From an uncultured Eggerthellaceae bacterium (lineage in GTDB: Bacteria > Actinomycetota > Coriobacteriia > Coriobacteriales > Eggerthellaceae): a DNA stretch of 44,559 nucleotides. The stretch spans positions 1-44,559 of the forward strand of contig CANQRF010000015.1 in the NCBI GenBank assembly GCA_947626195.1, given 5' to 3'. The notes under the pieces are model-generated. The model saw nothing but the letters and a program-made list of their open reading frames with translations, was not told the DNA's origin and did no database searches. Both the position numbers and the translations under genes were made by a program. Of this stretch, positions 1 to 8,963 are shown in pieces. Position 1 is the stretch's first letter; each line of letters starts with the position of its first letter.

Positions 1-667
1 GGGTGAACAATCTTATAAGCCCGTAGGCGAAAGCCAGCAAGAATGCTGAAATAAGAAAACTGTAACGTAAGTCGTTTTTTATGCTTAGCCTTTTACCGCG
101 AACTGAATCCGGCTGAAAATGAGCGCGCGGGAATACGCCGTCATATTGGAAGATTTTTATCCGTTCCTTCGATTCAAAGAAGCAGCTGATAGAGAAAAAA
201 CCGACGATAAAGGCAATGCCGGGATAAAGACTCAGGGGAAGAACTTCCAGAAAGATGTTCAGAACGAATGATATGATCTGCATTCCCGCATAGGTCACGA
301 GCGCTTTCTCTATAGGGAGCTGCCCATACACATCGCACCACAAAAGAAGAATCGCCGCCGTAACAACTTGAGCTACATGGGAAATAACTTCGACAAAAAC
401 GAGATCAAGCGATTCACGCAGAACAATCCCCAGGCTGCAAAGCGAAAGCAGAATGCCTAAGATCGGCATGAGCCATCTCTGCACGGACGGTTGAGAGCAT
501 TGTCGCCAGAACAGGGTGATGATTATGCAAGAAAGCGCCGCAAGAGGAGAACCCCACATAACAAAGTCGGACACCTCTCCTATGCAAGAGTTCCAGCAAT
601 AAATAAACGCTGCGCCAAAAAAGCAAAGGGGAACTTGAAATATTGTTGTTCTTTCCACTAATGCCAT
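1..667 (-). CDS. Membrane LuxR-type regulator, N-terminal part (runs off the window)
   Basis: An open frame of 222 codons runs from an ATG at 667 to the window edge without a stop. A stop codon lies just upstream in frame, and an AGGAG ribosome site is about 11 bases before the ATG. The translation is strongly hydrophobic, with about six or seven membrane spans separated by short loops; the last visible part has a basic loop before another span. This matches the sensor half of the 12-span membrane regulators with a C-terminal LuxR helix-turn-helix that are abundant in Eggerthellaceae; two complete examples lie at 33275 and 38295. The DNA-binding end is outside the window, so the family call is inference from topology and context. 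It is transcribed divergently from the Tat flavoprotein at 882, which it probably controls. Confidence 0.7.
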   Translation of the reverse strand, partial: MALVERTTIFQVPLCFFGAAFIYCWNSCIGEVSDFVMWGSPLAALSCIIITLFWRQCSQPSVQRWLMPILGILLSLCSLGIVLRESLDLVFVEVISHVAQVVTAAILLLWCDVYGQLPIEKALVTYAGMQIISFVLNIFLEVLPLSLYPGIAFIVGFFSISCFFESKERIKIFQYDGVFPRAHFQPDSVRGKRLSIKNDLRYSFLISAFLLAFAYGLIRLFT

Positions 668-749
668 ATCTCATTGATCTCCTCATGATATTGATATTTT
701 AAACGAAACAAGAGAACCAGCGAGCGATCAGCAATTTTATTATCCCAGA

Positions 750-790
750 TCAAATGACATATTTGAAAAATCATCCCTAAGTGATGATTT
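750..790. promoter_or_regulatory. Two inverted repeats in the divergent regulator/flavoprotein promoter region
   Basis: In the 214-bp gap between the divergent genes there are two perfect inverted repeats. One is TCAAAT-N5-ATTTGA at 750-766. The other is AAATCATC-N7-GATGATTT at 768-790. They sit about 90-130 bases before the flavoprotein start, where an activator or repressor site would be expected. Binding by the adjacent LuxR-type regulator is inference. Confidence 0.45.
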
Positions 791-881
791 AGTTCTATCG
801 CCAAAAATCCTACGGTATGAACAGTTTTGCTCCTAGCTTAGTGGAGTGACAAGAGACAAAATGAACTTTTAGGAGGGTAAC

Positions 882-2519
882 ATGTCAAAGATGGACAGAA
901 TTTCACGTCGCAGTTTTCTCGTAGGCGCAGCAGGCATTGGTGCGCTTGCCACTATGGGGCTTTCGAGCTGCGCAGCAAAAGCCGGAAACGGCAGCAGCTC
1001 CGGCAGTGCAAGTAGCTCATCTTCAGGCTCTTCAGCGGGCCAAGGTGCGAGCGGTTTCCCGGAGTACGCTCCCGCCGGCTCGGTTTCCGCTCCCGAGTTA
1101 GAGGAATCAGCCGCCGTTGGAGATCCGATCACCGAATATGCTTCCGAAGAAACCTATGACGTTGTTGTGGTCGGCGCAGGCGTTGGTGGCGTCCCCTGCG
1201 CTATCGCTGCATATGAGGCAGGTGCAAATGTCTGCCTTCTGCAAAAGGAGAGCGTGCCGGTGGGACAGGGCATGGGGGGAAGCTGTGTCAACATGGACGA
1301 TACGAATGAACTCGGTGCGATACACCTGATACATTCCCTCCGCGATTTTTGCGAACTTCAGCCAAACTGGGCTTTGAACAAGGTGTGGGCAGACAACTGC
1401 TTCGAAGCCCTGAGCTGGTATGCCGAAAAGTGTACAGAGGCAGGTATGGTGGAAGGAACCGACTTCACGTTTGGAGCAGGGCCTGCTAAATTTGAATACC
1501 CCGAGGGAAATGTCACAATGAAAATGTTTAACCCTCAAGGCGGTATGGATTCTCCCACGAAAAAACTTGGTGAGTATTTCGCCGAGAAGTTTACAGTGAA
1601 ATTCTCCACACCAGGCGTTCAGTTGATCGTCGACAACGGAGAGGTGACCGGTATTTACGCCGACCAAGGCAAGGGGGAATATATCAAGATCAATGCCACA
1701 AAAGGCGTTATCCTTGCCACCGGCGACTATCAGAACAATACCGCGATGGTAGAAAAATACGTTCCCAACGCCCAACCATTCGAGCGCAAACAAATGAACA
1801 AAACCGGCGATGGCCAGTTGATGGGCATGATGGCGGGCGGACTCATGCAGCCAATCGTCCACACAAAAATGATTCACGCAAAGAACTGGGGAGCGAATGC
1901 CACCGTTCTGCGCGACCTTCCCTTTATGGCAGTGAATATGAATGGGGTTCGTTTCTGCGCGGAAGACGTTGAGATGTATTACCGCAATAACCTCGTTCGC
2001 AATCAGCCCGACGGCGTTTGGATCACCATCATGGACTCCAATTACAACCTGCAATGTGACGCTATGGGCTATGCGGGCCTTCCCGTTGAAGATCTTGAAG
2101 CCGTTGGTGAAGAGGGTGGTGTCTACAAGGCCGATACATTAGAAGAGCTTGCCTCCAAATTAGGAGTTCCAACAGACGCCTTCGTCGATTCCGTAAATCG
2201 CTATAACGAGCTGTGCAGCCAGGGCGGCGATTTGGACTTTGGCAAGCCTACCGAGTATATGCTGCCAGTTAACACCCCGCCGTTCTATGGCCTCCATCGC
2301 GAATTTGCCATTTCGGCTATCACCTCGGGTCTTGTCATCAATAACCAGGCGCAAGTGCTCGATAAGGACGAGGTTCCCATCGAAGGACTTTATGCAATCG
2401 GCAACTGCTCTGGCCCGTTCTATGGTTCCATCGATTACCCTGCCGAAATTCCGGGCCTTTCGGTATCTCGCTGCATCACCTATGGCTATGTCATTGGCTC
2501 TGCAGTGGCAAAGAAATAA
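882..2519 (+). CDS. Tat-exported FAD-dependent reductase (fumarate/urocanate reductase-like flavoprotein)
   Basis: 545 aa, start ATG after a near-perfect AGGAGGG site. The N-terminus carries a twin-arginine signal (SRRSFLVG, residues 8-15) and a lipobox ending at Cys30 (LSSC), followed by a Ser/Gly-rich linker, so it is probably a lipid-anchored protein outside the membrane. A Rossmann FAD motif (VVGAGVGG) is at 97-103 and a second FAD-contact segment lies near the C-terminus (GLYAIGNCSG). It belongs to the FAD_binding_2 family that includes soluble fumarate, urocanate and related reductases used for anaerobic respiration. No FMN-binding or haem domain is present, so electrons must come from a separate carrier. 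The segment after the conserved RF..E motif has Met where fumarate reductases have the catalytic Arg, so the substrate is probably not fumarate. Divergent from the regulator at 1-667. Confidence 0.85.
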   Translation: MSKMDRISRRSFLVGAAGIGALATMGLSSCAAKAGNGSSSGSASSSSSGSSAGQGASGFPEYAPAGSVSAPELEESAAVGDPITEYASEETYDVVVVGAGVGGVPCAIAAYEAGANVCLLQKESVPVGQGMGGSCVNMDDTNELGAIHLIHSLRDFCELQPNWALNKVWADNCFEALSWYAEKCTEAGMVEGTDFTFGAGPAKFEYPEGNVTMKMFNPQGGMDSPTKKLGEYFAEKFTVKFSTPGVQLIVDNGEVTGIYADQGKGEYIKINATKGVILATGDYQNNTAMVEKYVPNAQPFERKQMNKTGDGQLMGMMAGGLMQPIVHTKMIHAKNWGANATVLRDLPFMAVNMNGVRFCAEDVEMYYRNNLVRNQPDGVWITIMDSNYNLQCDAMGYAGLPVEDLEAVGEEGGVYKADTLEELASKLGVPTDAFVDSVNRYNELCSQGGDLDFGKPTEYMLPVNTPPFYGLHREFAISAITSGLVINNQAQVLDKDEVPIEGLYAIGNCSGPFYGSIDYPAEIPGLSVSRCITYGYVIGSAVAKK

Positions 2520-2567
2520 GTCCGGTCCGCATCAGCTGCCTCATTAAGAAACAGCAAGCAAGCTCAA

Positions 2568-2602
2568 AGAACCAAGTATCAGCAATGCTGGTGCTTGGTT
2601 CT
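2568..2602 (+). terminator. Hairpin downstream of the flavoprotein
   Basis: A perfect 9-bp stem (AGAACCAAG at 2568-2576, CTTGGTTCT at 2594-2602) encloses a second small CAGCA/TGCTG pairing. It is followed by CCTTT, a weak U tract. It lies 48 bases after the flavoprotein stop codon and probably ends that transcript. Confidence 0.5.
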
Positions 2603-2945
2603 CCTTTACAAGAGCACCAATCTTTTTCGCAAGCTTGATATGAGAAATCTTCGTTGGGATAATAAACTCTTCTCGCAAAAGCTCGCCTCGAGGCACTGCT
2701 TCCATGTCCGCGCCAAATGTGAAAGTAAATCGTCGCCAAATGCGAAAATTGCGATTCCTGAAGACGTAAAAGATGCGAAAAGCAGAAACGAAACCAACGC
2801 TTCACCTCTTCCTTGAAGCGCTTCGACGTATTATCGTGTTTCAAGATGTTAAAGCATGGACCCCCTCTGTTCGTTCGCGCACACCATTGAGAACCACCTC
2901 CGTTTGACAGTCCTGCGATCCTTTTCTTACTGCACCTTGATAACG
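2603..2945. other. Intergenic stretch without a supportable gene
   Basis: Between the flavoprotein terminator and the 3' end of the minus-strand ATPase gene. Short open frames exist on both strands, but none has a ribosome site or recognisable sequence. A short duplication CGCCAAATG(T/C)GAAA occurs at about 2712 and 2735. It may be decayed coding sequence, but nothing identifies it. Confidence 0.4.
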
Positions 2946-3992
2946 TTACATAAGGCCATAATGTTCGATAACGTATCGATCGAAGAACGGAAGGAGCATG
3001 CGCACGTAACCGCGCTCTTGGCCGGAGATGATCCCCTTGCGGATGAGCCGCTGACGATAGGGGTTGAATTCATTGGTACTCAAGCCAAGGCGTTCGCGAA
3101 TTTCACCGATGCGCCCCGAGCCAACTCGGGCAATGCCGTAGAGCACCTCCCTGTCTTTGTTCGAGAGCTCGGACCAGATCTTGTCGTAGGCGTACTCGTC
3201 AAGATACTGACGGGCCAGCATCTGGCTTCTCTGCGGTTCGTCGGGGTGTTCCCACGAGAAGTACCCCAGCACTTGGAAGGCAAACGGATAGCCTTTGGTC
3301 AGCTGAGCCATCGCAAGGCTCTCCGAATCAGTCAACCCGAGAACCGCGCGGTAGCCTTCTGCAATGGACCCGATGTTCAAGGGGGCAAGATGGATCTTGG
3401 GAGCACGATAAAGAAAGGTCAGGCTCTTCTCGTTTTGAAGAGCGCTCATGTTCTCGTAAAGACCCGTCATCAGAAGATAGACGGGGAGATCCTGCCTGAG
3501 AAAGATCTGGAAAGCTGCGGCAAAAGCCCTCATCTGGGGCGTGTTTGTGACCTCGTCTATGGTGATAAGCACGCGCTGGCCTTTCTTCTTGATGCTCCGG
3601 AGCATCTTCTGAAGCGCGGTTTCAATCTCGGTAATGGGCGCGGCGCCCTTTACTTCCAATCCAAGCCCGAAGAAAGAAAGATCGATCTCTGCAGATTTGA
3701 AAAGACGCGCAAGTTCGTTTTCGCTTGCCAGCTTCGCGGCGAGGCTTGCCAGCAAGTCCCTCTCAGGGTTAAGCTCGACGCTGATCCAGCCATCTTGCGC
3801 GGAAATCGTGCGCGCCGCCTCTGTCATGAAGACCGTTTTGCCCGATCCTCGCACGCCTGTGATCATATACACCTGCTGAGTACTTGGCTCTCCGAGAAAG
3901 GATTCAATAACTTCATGGGTTTGCATAGCTCGCGCAATAAGTTGTGTAGGCTCTTTGCCAAACGTCAGGGTGTAGGGGTTTGCTTTTCTCAT
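2946..3992 (-). CDS. AAA-type ATPase with C-terminal winged-helix-like region
   Basis: 348 aa. Walker A is GVRGSGKT at 46-53 and Walker B is VLITIDEV at about 141-148, giving a P-loop STAND/AAA-like ATPase domain over roughly residues 25-250. The C-terminal 90 residues are rich in short helices with an 'R..G.IGEIRERLGLS' segment that resembles a winged helix-turn-helix. Proteins of this build are common in Actinobacteria and are usually annotated only as ATP-binding protein; no reaction beyond ATP hydrolysis can be named. The start ATG at 3992 follows a GGAG site. The upstream region holds a three-copy repeat (4008-4085) that looks like an autoregulatory operator. It stands alone on the minus strand between purL and the flavoprotein. 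Confidence 0.75.
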   Translation of the reverse strand: MRKANPYTLTFGKEPTQLIARAMQTHEVIESFLGEPSTQQVYMITGVRGSGKTVFMTEAARTISAQDGWISVELNPERDLLASLAAKLASENELARLFKSAEIDLSFFGLGLEVKGAAPITEIETALQKMLRSIKKKGQRVLITIDEVTNTPQMRAFAAAFQIFLRQDLPVYLLMTGLYENMSALQNEKSLTFLYRAPKIHLAPLNIGSIAEGYRAVLGLTDSESLAMAQLTKGYPFAFQVLGYFSWEHPDEPQRSQMLARQYLDEYAYDKIWSELSNKDREVLYGIARVGSGRIGEIRERLGLSTNEFNPYRQRLIRKGIISGQERGYVRMLLPFFDRYVIEHYGLM

Positions 3993-4007
3993 GGCACTCC
4001 AGTGCTC

Positions 4008-4085
4008 TTTTACTGTCGTTTACTGTTAATTTATTCTTTTACTGTTGTTTACTGTTTTAGAGTATTTTTACTGTCGTTTACTGTT
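4008..4085. repeat. Three direct repeats at exact 29-bp spacing upstream of the ATPase gene
   Basis: The 20-mer TTTTACTGTYGTTTACTGTT occurs at 4008-4027, 4037-4056 and 4066-4085. Starts are exactly 29 bp apart, and only the Y position varies. Each copy holds two TTTACTGT half sites 10 bp apart, giving six half sites in 78 bp. The array begins 16 bases before the ATPase start codon, within the promoter or 5' leader, which suggests a cooperative operator. Confidence 0.85.
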
Positions 4086-4300
4086 GCTGTCAAGAGAAAA
4101 AATCCGCACCCGCCAATGGCTCTGAAATCCTCAGACCTGTTTGAAATTGCATACTGACGAGGAGCTTATACGCAAGCCGCTACCTGTTTCTCTGTGCGCA
4201 CACGTTATCGCTGGCGCTCATAGCGAAATTCCGGCGATTATTTGACCAGATTGGGGAAATATCTAAGATTGCGTGCGAGAAGGAGCCGCAGCGTCAGCCC

Positions 4301-4328
4301 GTTCCGCCGTTTGCCAAAACGGCGGAAC
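4301..4328 (-). terminator. Strong stem-loop after purL
   Basis: A perfect 12-bp stem (GTTCCGCCGTTT / AAACGGCGGAAC) with a 4-base loop lies 9 bases past the purL stop codon. There is no U tract on either strand, so it is either an imperfect terminator or a 3' stability element. Confidence 0.5.
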
Positions 4329-4337
4329 TAAAAGGCG

Positions 4338-7300
4338 CTATAGGAAGTAGTTCACCCCGCCCTCGTAGAGAGGTTGGAAGCAGTTGCCGGGGATGTTCTT
4401 GTAGAGGTGCTTACCGCGGCGCTCGGTGTGGCCCATCTTGCCAAGGACGCGCCCATCGGGGCTTGTGATGCCCTCGATCGCCCACACCGAACCGTTTGGG
4501 TTCACGCTGAGATCCATCGACGGCACACCGTCGGCATCCACGTATTGCGTGGCGATCTGTCCGGCGCGGCGCATTTCCTCCAACAGCTCACCAGAGGCAA
4601 CGAAACGCCCTTCTCCGTGGCTGATCGGGATCGTATGGATGTCGCCTGGCTGGCAAAGGGCAAGCCATGGCGAAAGGCTCGAGGCAACGCGTGTGTTCAC
4701 CATGCGGCTTTGATGGCGCCCGATGTTGTTGAACGTGAGCGTGGGACAGGTGGCATCCATCGGCAGAATGTCGCCATAGGGCACGAGCCCGAGCTTCACG
4801 AGCGCTTGGAAGCCGTTGCACACGCCAAGCATCAGCCCGTCGCGCTGCTGCAGCAGATCGCGCACCGCCTCCGTCACGACGGGCGCGCGGAAGAATGCCG
4901 TGATGAACTTCGCGGCGCCATCCGGCTCATCGCCTCCCGAGAAACCGCCGGGAATCATGATGATCTGGCTGTTCTTGATCGCCCTTACGAGCCGCGCGGC
5001 ACTTTCGGAAACGTCTTGCGGCAGACGGTTCGTGATCACGACGATCTCGGGAATCGCCCCTGCCTGACGGAAGGCTTCGGCAGTCTCATATTCGCAGTTC
5101 GTTCCCGGAAATACCGGAATGACCACCCGCGGATGAGCAAGATGCGCCGACGCCGTGAGCGGCAATGCATCCCCGTTCTCGATGAGCGGCACCTTGGGAA
5201 GCGATGTCCGCACCGATTCGGGGGTGCGATAGGGAAACACCGGCTCGAGCCGCCCTTCCCATTTGTCCTGATACGATGCGAGATTCAACACCTCTTCATG
5301 CTCACCGTGAAGATGCCAGAGATAATCTTTCGTCGTCGTTCCCACAGCGATAACGGAAAGGTTCTCGGTGCTCTGCAGAAGAGGAGCATCGGAAGCGAGT
5401 TCCACGAGATAGCTTCCGTAGGCAAGCGAGAACAGCTCATCGGGCGTGAAATTCTCGGCGAAATCAATGCCCAAGCCGTTGCCGACGCCCATCTTGAAAA
5501 GCGCCTCGGCGACGCCGCCATAACCTGGCGTCGAAACGGCACACACACTCCCTTCGCCGATCAACGCTTCCACAGCGTCCATCGCCTCGCACAGCGCTGC
5601 CGGCGCAGGCATGAGGCGTTCAGGGGTGCCAAGCTCTCTCGCAAATTCCTCGCCATACGAATCCCCGCTGTCCGCTCGTTTCGGCACCAACCAGACGATC
5701 CGATTTCCCGCATCCTTGAACTCGGGAGATGTCACGCGTTCGGCCGAATCCGCCGCTACCGCAAAACTCACGAGCGTCGGAGGCACATCCAGATGCTCGA
5801 AGCTTCCGCTCATGGAGTCCTTGCCGCCAATAGAGCCAACACCCACGTCGAGCTGGGCCTGAAGCGCCCCAAGCAGCGCCGCGACCGGTTTGCCCCAGCG
5901 CGTCGGCTCATCGCGGAGGCGCTCGAAGTATTCTTGGAAGGTGAAATAGGCGTTTCCGCGGCGGAATCCCGCGCCCACCAACCGCGCGATGCTCTCCACC
6001 ACCGCAAGATAGGCCCCCACATAGGGCGAAGCGCTTGAAAGATAGGGATTGAATCCCCACGCCATACCGCTTGCCGTCGAGGTCTCCCCCAGCACGGGGA
6101 ACAGCGACGCCATCGCAAGCGGCGGGGTGAGCTGACGCGCTCCGCCAAAGGGCATGAGCACTTCCATACTGCCCACCGTCGAGTCGAAACGCTCCGCCAG
6201 ACCCTTGTTCGAGGCAACGTTGAGGTCGGTCAGCACGCGTTCGAGACGCTCGCCAGCCGAGCCATCGGGGCCTTCCGCCGCCCATGGCGCGACGAAACGC
6301 TCCACGCGTTCGACCTCGGCCTTCGCATGCTTCGGTGCGCCGTTCGATGCCAAAAACTCACGGCTGATATCGACGATCGGCTTACCGCGCCACGACATGC
6401 GAACGCGATTGTCGTCGGTGACCGTGGCGATCGGCGTCACTTCGAGATTCTCCGCATGGGCGAGCTCGATGAAAGCCGCCACATCGTCTGCCGCGAGGGC
6501 GACCGCCATGCGCTCTTGGCTCTCAGAGATGGCCAACTCGGTGCCGTCGAGACCGTCGTATTTCTTCGGCACGGCGTCGAGGTTGATGTCGAGCCCGTTG
6601 GCAAGCTCGCCGACCGCAACCGAAACGCCGCCCGCTCCGAAATCGTTGCAGCGCTTGATGAGCCGGCAGGCTTTCCCGTCGCGGAACAAGCGCTGAATCT
6701 TGCGTTCCTCAGGAGCATTGCCCTTTTGCACCTCGGCGCCGCAGGTTTCAAGGCTGGAAACGCTGTGGGCCTTCGATGAACCTGTCGCACCACCGATGCC
6801 GTCGCGACCCGTCCGCCCACCGAGCAACAGCACCACATCGCCCGCCGTCGGCTCCTCGCGCCGCACATGATCGGCCGGCGTGGCGCCGACCACAGCGCCG
6901 ATCTCCATGCGCTTCGCGGCATAGCCCGAATGGTAGAGCTCGCTCACTTGCCCTGTCGCAAGGCCAATTTGATTGCCATAGGAGGAATACCCCTGCGCCG
7001 CCTCCGTGACGAGCTTGCGCTGCGGCAGCTTGCCCGGCAGCGTGTCCTCAAGCGGAGCGAGCGGATCGCCCGCACCAGTTACGCGCATCGCCTGATAAAC
7101 GTAGCTTCTCCCTGAGAGCGGATCGCGAATGGCGCCGCCGATGCAGGTGGCAGCCCCGCCGAAGGGTTCAATTTCAGTTGGATGGTTGTGCGTCTCGTTC
7201 TTGAAGAGGAGCAGCCACGGCTCTTCCACACCGTTCACGTCGACCTGCACCTTCACGGTGCACGCATTCACCTCGTCAGACTCGTCGATGTTTCCGATGA

Positions 7301-8144
7301 TGCCCTTCGCTTTCAGATAGCGGGCACCGATCGTTCCCATGTCCATGAGGCTGATCGGGCGCTCGGTGCGGCCAAGCTCCCCACGCACCGCAAGATAGTT
7401 TTCGAAGGCACGTTGAGCCAACTCATCGTGAAATTCCACCTCATCAAGGCAGGTGTTGAATGTCGTATGCCGGCAGTGATCCGACCAATAGGTGTCGATC
7501 ACCTTGATCTCGGTGATCGTGGGCTGCCTTCCTTCGCTTTGGAAATAACGCTGGCAGAACGCAAGGTCGGCAACGTCCATCGCAAGCCCGCGCTCAGCGA
7601 CGAACTCTTCAAGGCCAGCTTCATCGAGCTCGGTGAAGCCCTCGAGGTTTTCCACATCCGCCGGCTCGGGATAATCGCGCTCGAGCGTTGCGGGTTTTTC
7701 AAGCGACGCCTCGCGCGCTTCGACAGGATTGATCACATAGCGCTTGATCGCCTCAATGGAAGATTGATCGATGTCGCCCCGGAGTGCATACACGACCGCG
7801 CTTCTCACAAGCGGGAGCTCTCCTTGGCTCACAAGCTGGATGCATTCCTGGGCCGACGCGGCGCGCTGGTCGAACTGCCCGGGAAGGTATTCCACTGCGA
7901 ACGTGCGGGAAAGATCGATGTCGGAAGGCAGATCGGAGCACGCTGTATCAACCTGCGGCTCGCTGAAGACAATCGGCACGCAGTCCTCGAAGAGCTCAGC
8001 GGAAATCCCCTCTACATCGTAGCGAATAAAAAGACGCACGCCCTCAAGCGCGCGTATTCCAACGATGGTTCTCAGCTCTTCCGCAAGCGATGCTGCCTGC
8101 ACATCGAAGCCCGGCTTCTTCTCCACATAGATACGCTCAACCAT
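4338..8144 (-). CDS. purL: Phosphoribosylformylglycinamidine synthase, fused synthetase and glutaminase
   Basis: 1268 aa. This is the fourth step of de novo purine synthesis: FGAR + Gln + ATP to FGAM. The N-terminal PurS-like part is followed by the FGAM synthetase signature with SDHCRHTTF near residue 235, then two AIRS-type ATP-binding halves (GGAATCIGGAIRDP near 345). A class I glutamine amidotransferase domain spans about 1005-1268, with the nucleophile Cys1109 in MLGVCNGFQAL, the SHGEGRF segment near 1176 and GHTERR near 1240. All three activities that are separate PurS, PurQ and PurL proteins in many bacteria are in one chain, as in the large PurL type. Start ATG 8144 follows GGAGG. It is the last gene of purC - membrane protein - purL. 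Confidence 0.97.
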   Translation of the reverse strand: MVERIYVEKKPGFDVQAASLAEELRTIVGIRALEGVRLFIRYDVEGISAELFEDCVPIVFSEPQVDTACSDLPSDIDLSRTFAVEYLPGQFDQRAASAQECIQLVSQGELPLVRSAVVYALRGDIDQSSIEAIKRYVINPVEAREASLEKPATLERDYPEPADVENLEGFTELDEAGLEEFVAERGLAMDVADLAFCQRYFQSEGRQPTITEIKVIDTYWSDHCRHTTFNTCLDEVEFHDELAQRAFENYLAVRGELGRTERPISLMDMGTIGARYLKAKGIIGNIDESDEVNACTVKVQVDVNGVEEPWLLLFKNETHNHPTEIEPFGGAATCIGGAIRDPLSGRSYVYQAMRVTGAGDPLAPLEDTLPGKLPQRKLVTEAAQGYSSYGNQIGLATGQVSELYHSGYAAKRMEIGAVVGATPADHVRREEPTAGDVVLLLGGRTGRDGIGGATGSSKAHSVSSLETCGAEVQKGNAPEERKIQRLFRDGKACRLIKRCNDFGAGGVSVAVGELANGLDINLDAVPKKYDGLDGTELAISESQERMAVALAADDVAAFIELAHAENLEVTPIATVTDDNRVRMSWRGKPIVDISREFLASNGAPKHAKAEVERVERFVAPWAAEGPDGSAGERLERVLTDLNVASNKGLAERFDSTVGSMEVLMPFGGARQLTPPLAMASLFPVLGETSTASGMAWGFNPYLSSASPYVGAYLAVVESIARLVGAGFRRGNAYFTFQEYFERLRDEPTRWGKPVAALLGALQAQLDVGVGSIGGKDSMSGSFEHLDVPPTLVSFAVAADSAERVTSPEFKDAGNRIVWLVPKRADSGDSYGEEFARELGTPERLMPAPAALCEAMDAVEALIGEGSVCAVSTPGYGGVAEALFKMGVGNGLGIDFAENFTPDELFSLAYGSYLVELASDAPLLQSTENLSVIAVGTTTKDYLWHLHGEHEEVLNLASYQDKWEGRLEPVFPYRTPESVRTSLPKVPLIENGDALPLTASAHLAHPRVVIPVFPGTNCEYETAEAFRQAGAIPEIVVITNRLPQDVSESAARLVRAIKNSQIIMIPGGFSGGDEPDGAAKFITAFFRAPVVTEAVRDLLQQRDGLMLGVCNGFQALVKLGLVPYGDILPMDATCPTLTFNNIGRHQSRMVNTRVASSLSPWLALCQPGDIHTIPISHGEGRFVASGELLEEMRRAGQIATQYVDADGVPSMDLSVNPNGSVWAIEGITSPDGRVLGKMGHTERRGKHLYKNIPGNCFQPLYEGGVNYFL

Positions 8145-8218
8145 GAAAGACCTCCGCGTTCGTTTATCGCACCCGCATCCGTTTCGCTTGCATACTGCTT
8201 TGGCGCAACCGAAGAGAC

Positions 8219-8956
8219 TTATTCGTTTTCAACGCTCGATTTCGTTTCGCTTGCCGGTTCCGCCTTGTCCTTCGCAAGGCGAAAGCCGCTGCCGAACAGG
8301 CCGCGCTTCTTCGGCTTCTCCTCTACCGCCGCCTCCTCGGCATCATCAGCCTCCGCCTGTTTGGCCGCACCTCCGCGCGCCGACGCGGCACGGGCCTGCG
8401 CGGGAGTGAGCTTCCTCGGCGTCGCCTTGCCCTTCTGGCCGCCCTGCTTTTCCTGAGCCCTGCTGCCCTGTTGCTGCTCACGCCGTTCGCGCTTCGTCAT
8501 CTTCTGCTCCAAAGCCATCATCTCGTTTTGATAGCGTAGGCGCTCTTTTCTTATCTTCACCATATCGATGAAGAACGCGGCGATGATGAAAACGTAGGTG
8601 AGAACGAGCAAGACGATGGTGAGAACTCCCGCGGAGGTCGTTCTGCTGAGCACGAGGGAGAGAACCATGCAGACGATGCCGCCGATGAGAAGGCCCCACC
8701 AGAGGCGACGGAGCTTCTTGTAACGCTCGGTGTTCGGCGTGTAATACTTCGCGTCGATCTCGCGCTGCTTTGCGCGCGCCTTGCGCCGCTCCTCTTTCTC
8801 GATCTGCTTCTTCTCTTGCGGCGTTTTCTTACTCGACCTCACGACGACCGAGGCCGCCGCCTTCGATTTCGGCTTTGCCGATGCGGCGCTCTTCCGCGTC
8901 GAACCGGTATGTTCGTCGGTTTGATAGCGGTCGTTCATAGGATTGCGCTGGCTCAT
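8219..8956 (-). CDS. Two-span membrane protein embedded in the purine operon, function unknown
   Basis: 245 aa. Residues 1-75 are basic and polar (many Lys, Arg and Ser). Two hydrophobic spans follow at about 90-110 and 117-138 (GLLIGGIVCMVLSLVL and TIVLLVLTYVFIIAAFF), then a long charged segment likely to form a coiled coil (QNEMMALEQKM, RERREQQQ) and an acidic/Ala-rich tail. I recognise no enzymatic family. The purC stop TAG forms part of its AGGAG ribosome site, so it is translationally coupled to purC. It is 74 bases ahead of purL, in the same direction. The position is conserved-looking operon context, but a role in purine metabolism is not shown by the sequence. Confidence 0.75.
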   Translation of the reverse strand: MSQRNPMNDRYQTDEHTGSTRKSAASAKPKSKAAASVVVRSSKKTPQEKKQIEKEERRKARAKQREIDAKYYTPNTERYKKLRRLWWGLLIGGIVCMVLSLVLSRTTSAGVLTIVLLVLTYVFIIAAFFIDMVKIRKERLRYQNEMMALEQKMTKRERREQQQGSRAQEKQGGQKGKATPRKLTPAQARAASARGGAAKQAEADDAEEAAVEEKPKKRGLFGSGFRLAKDKAEPASETKSSVENE

Positions 8957-8963
8957 GATTCTC

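Noticed and set aside
1107-2054. Long minus-strand open frame antisense to the first flavoprotein
   Set aside because: Cys/His-rich shadow of the real gene; no ribosome site, no family resemblance.
4374-6038. 554-codon plus-strand open frame inside purL
   Set aside because: Shadow frame opposite a clear PurL; Arg/His-rich sequence typical of antisense in GC-rich genes.
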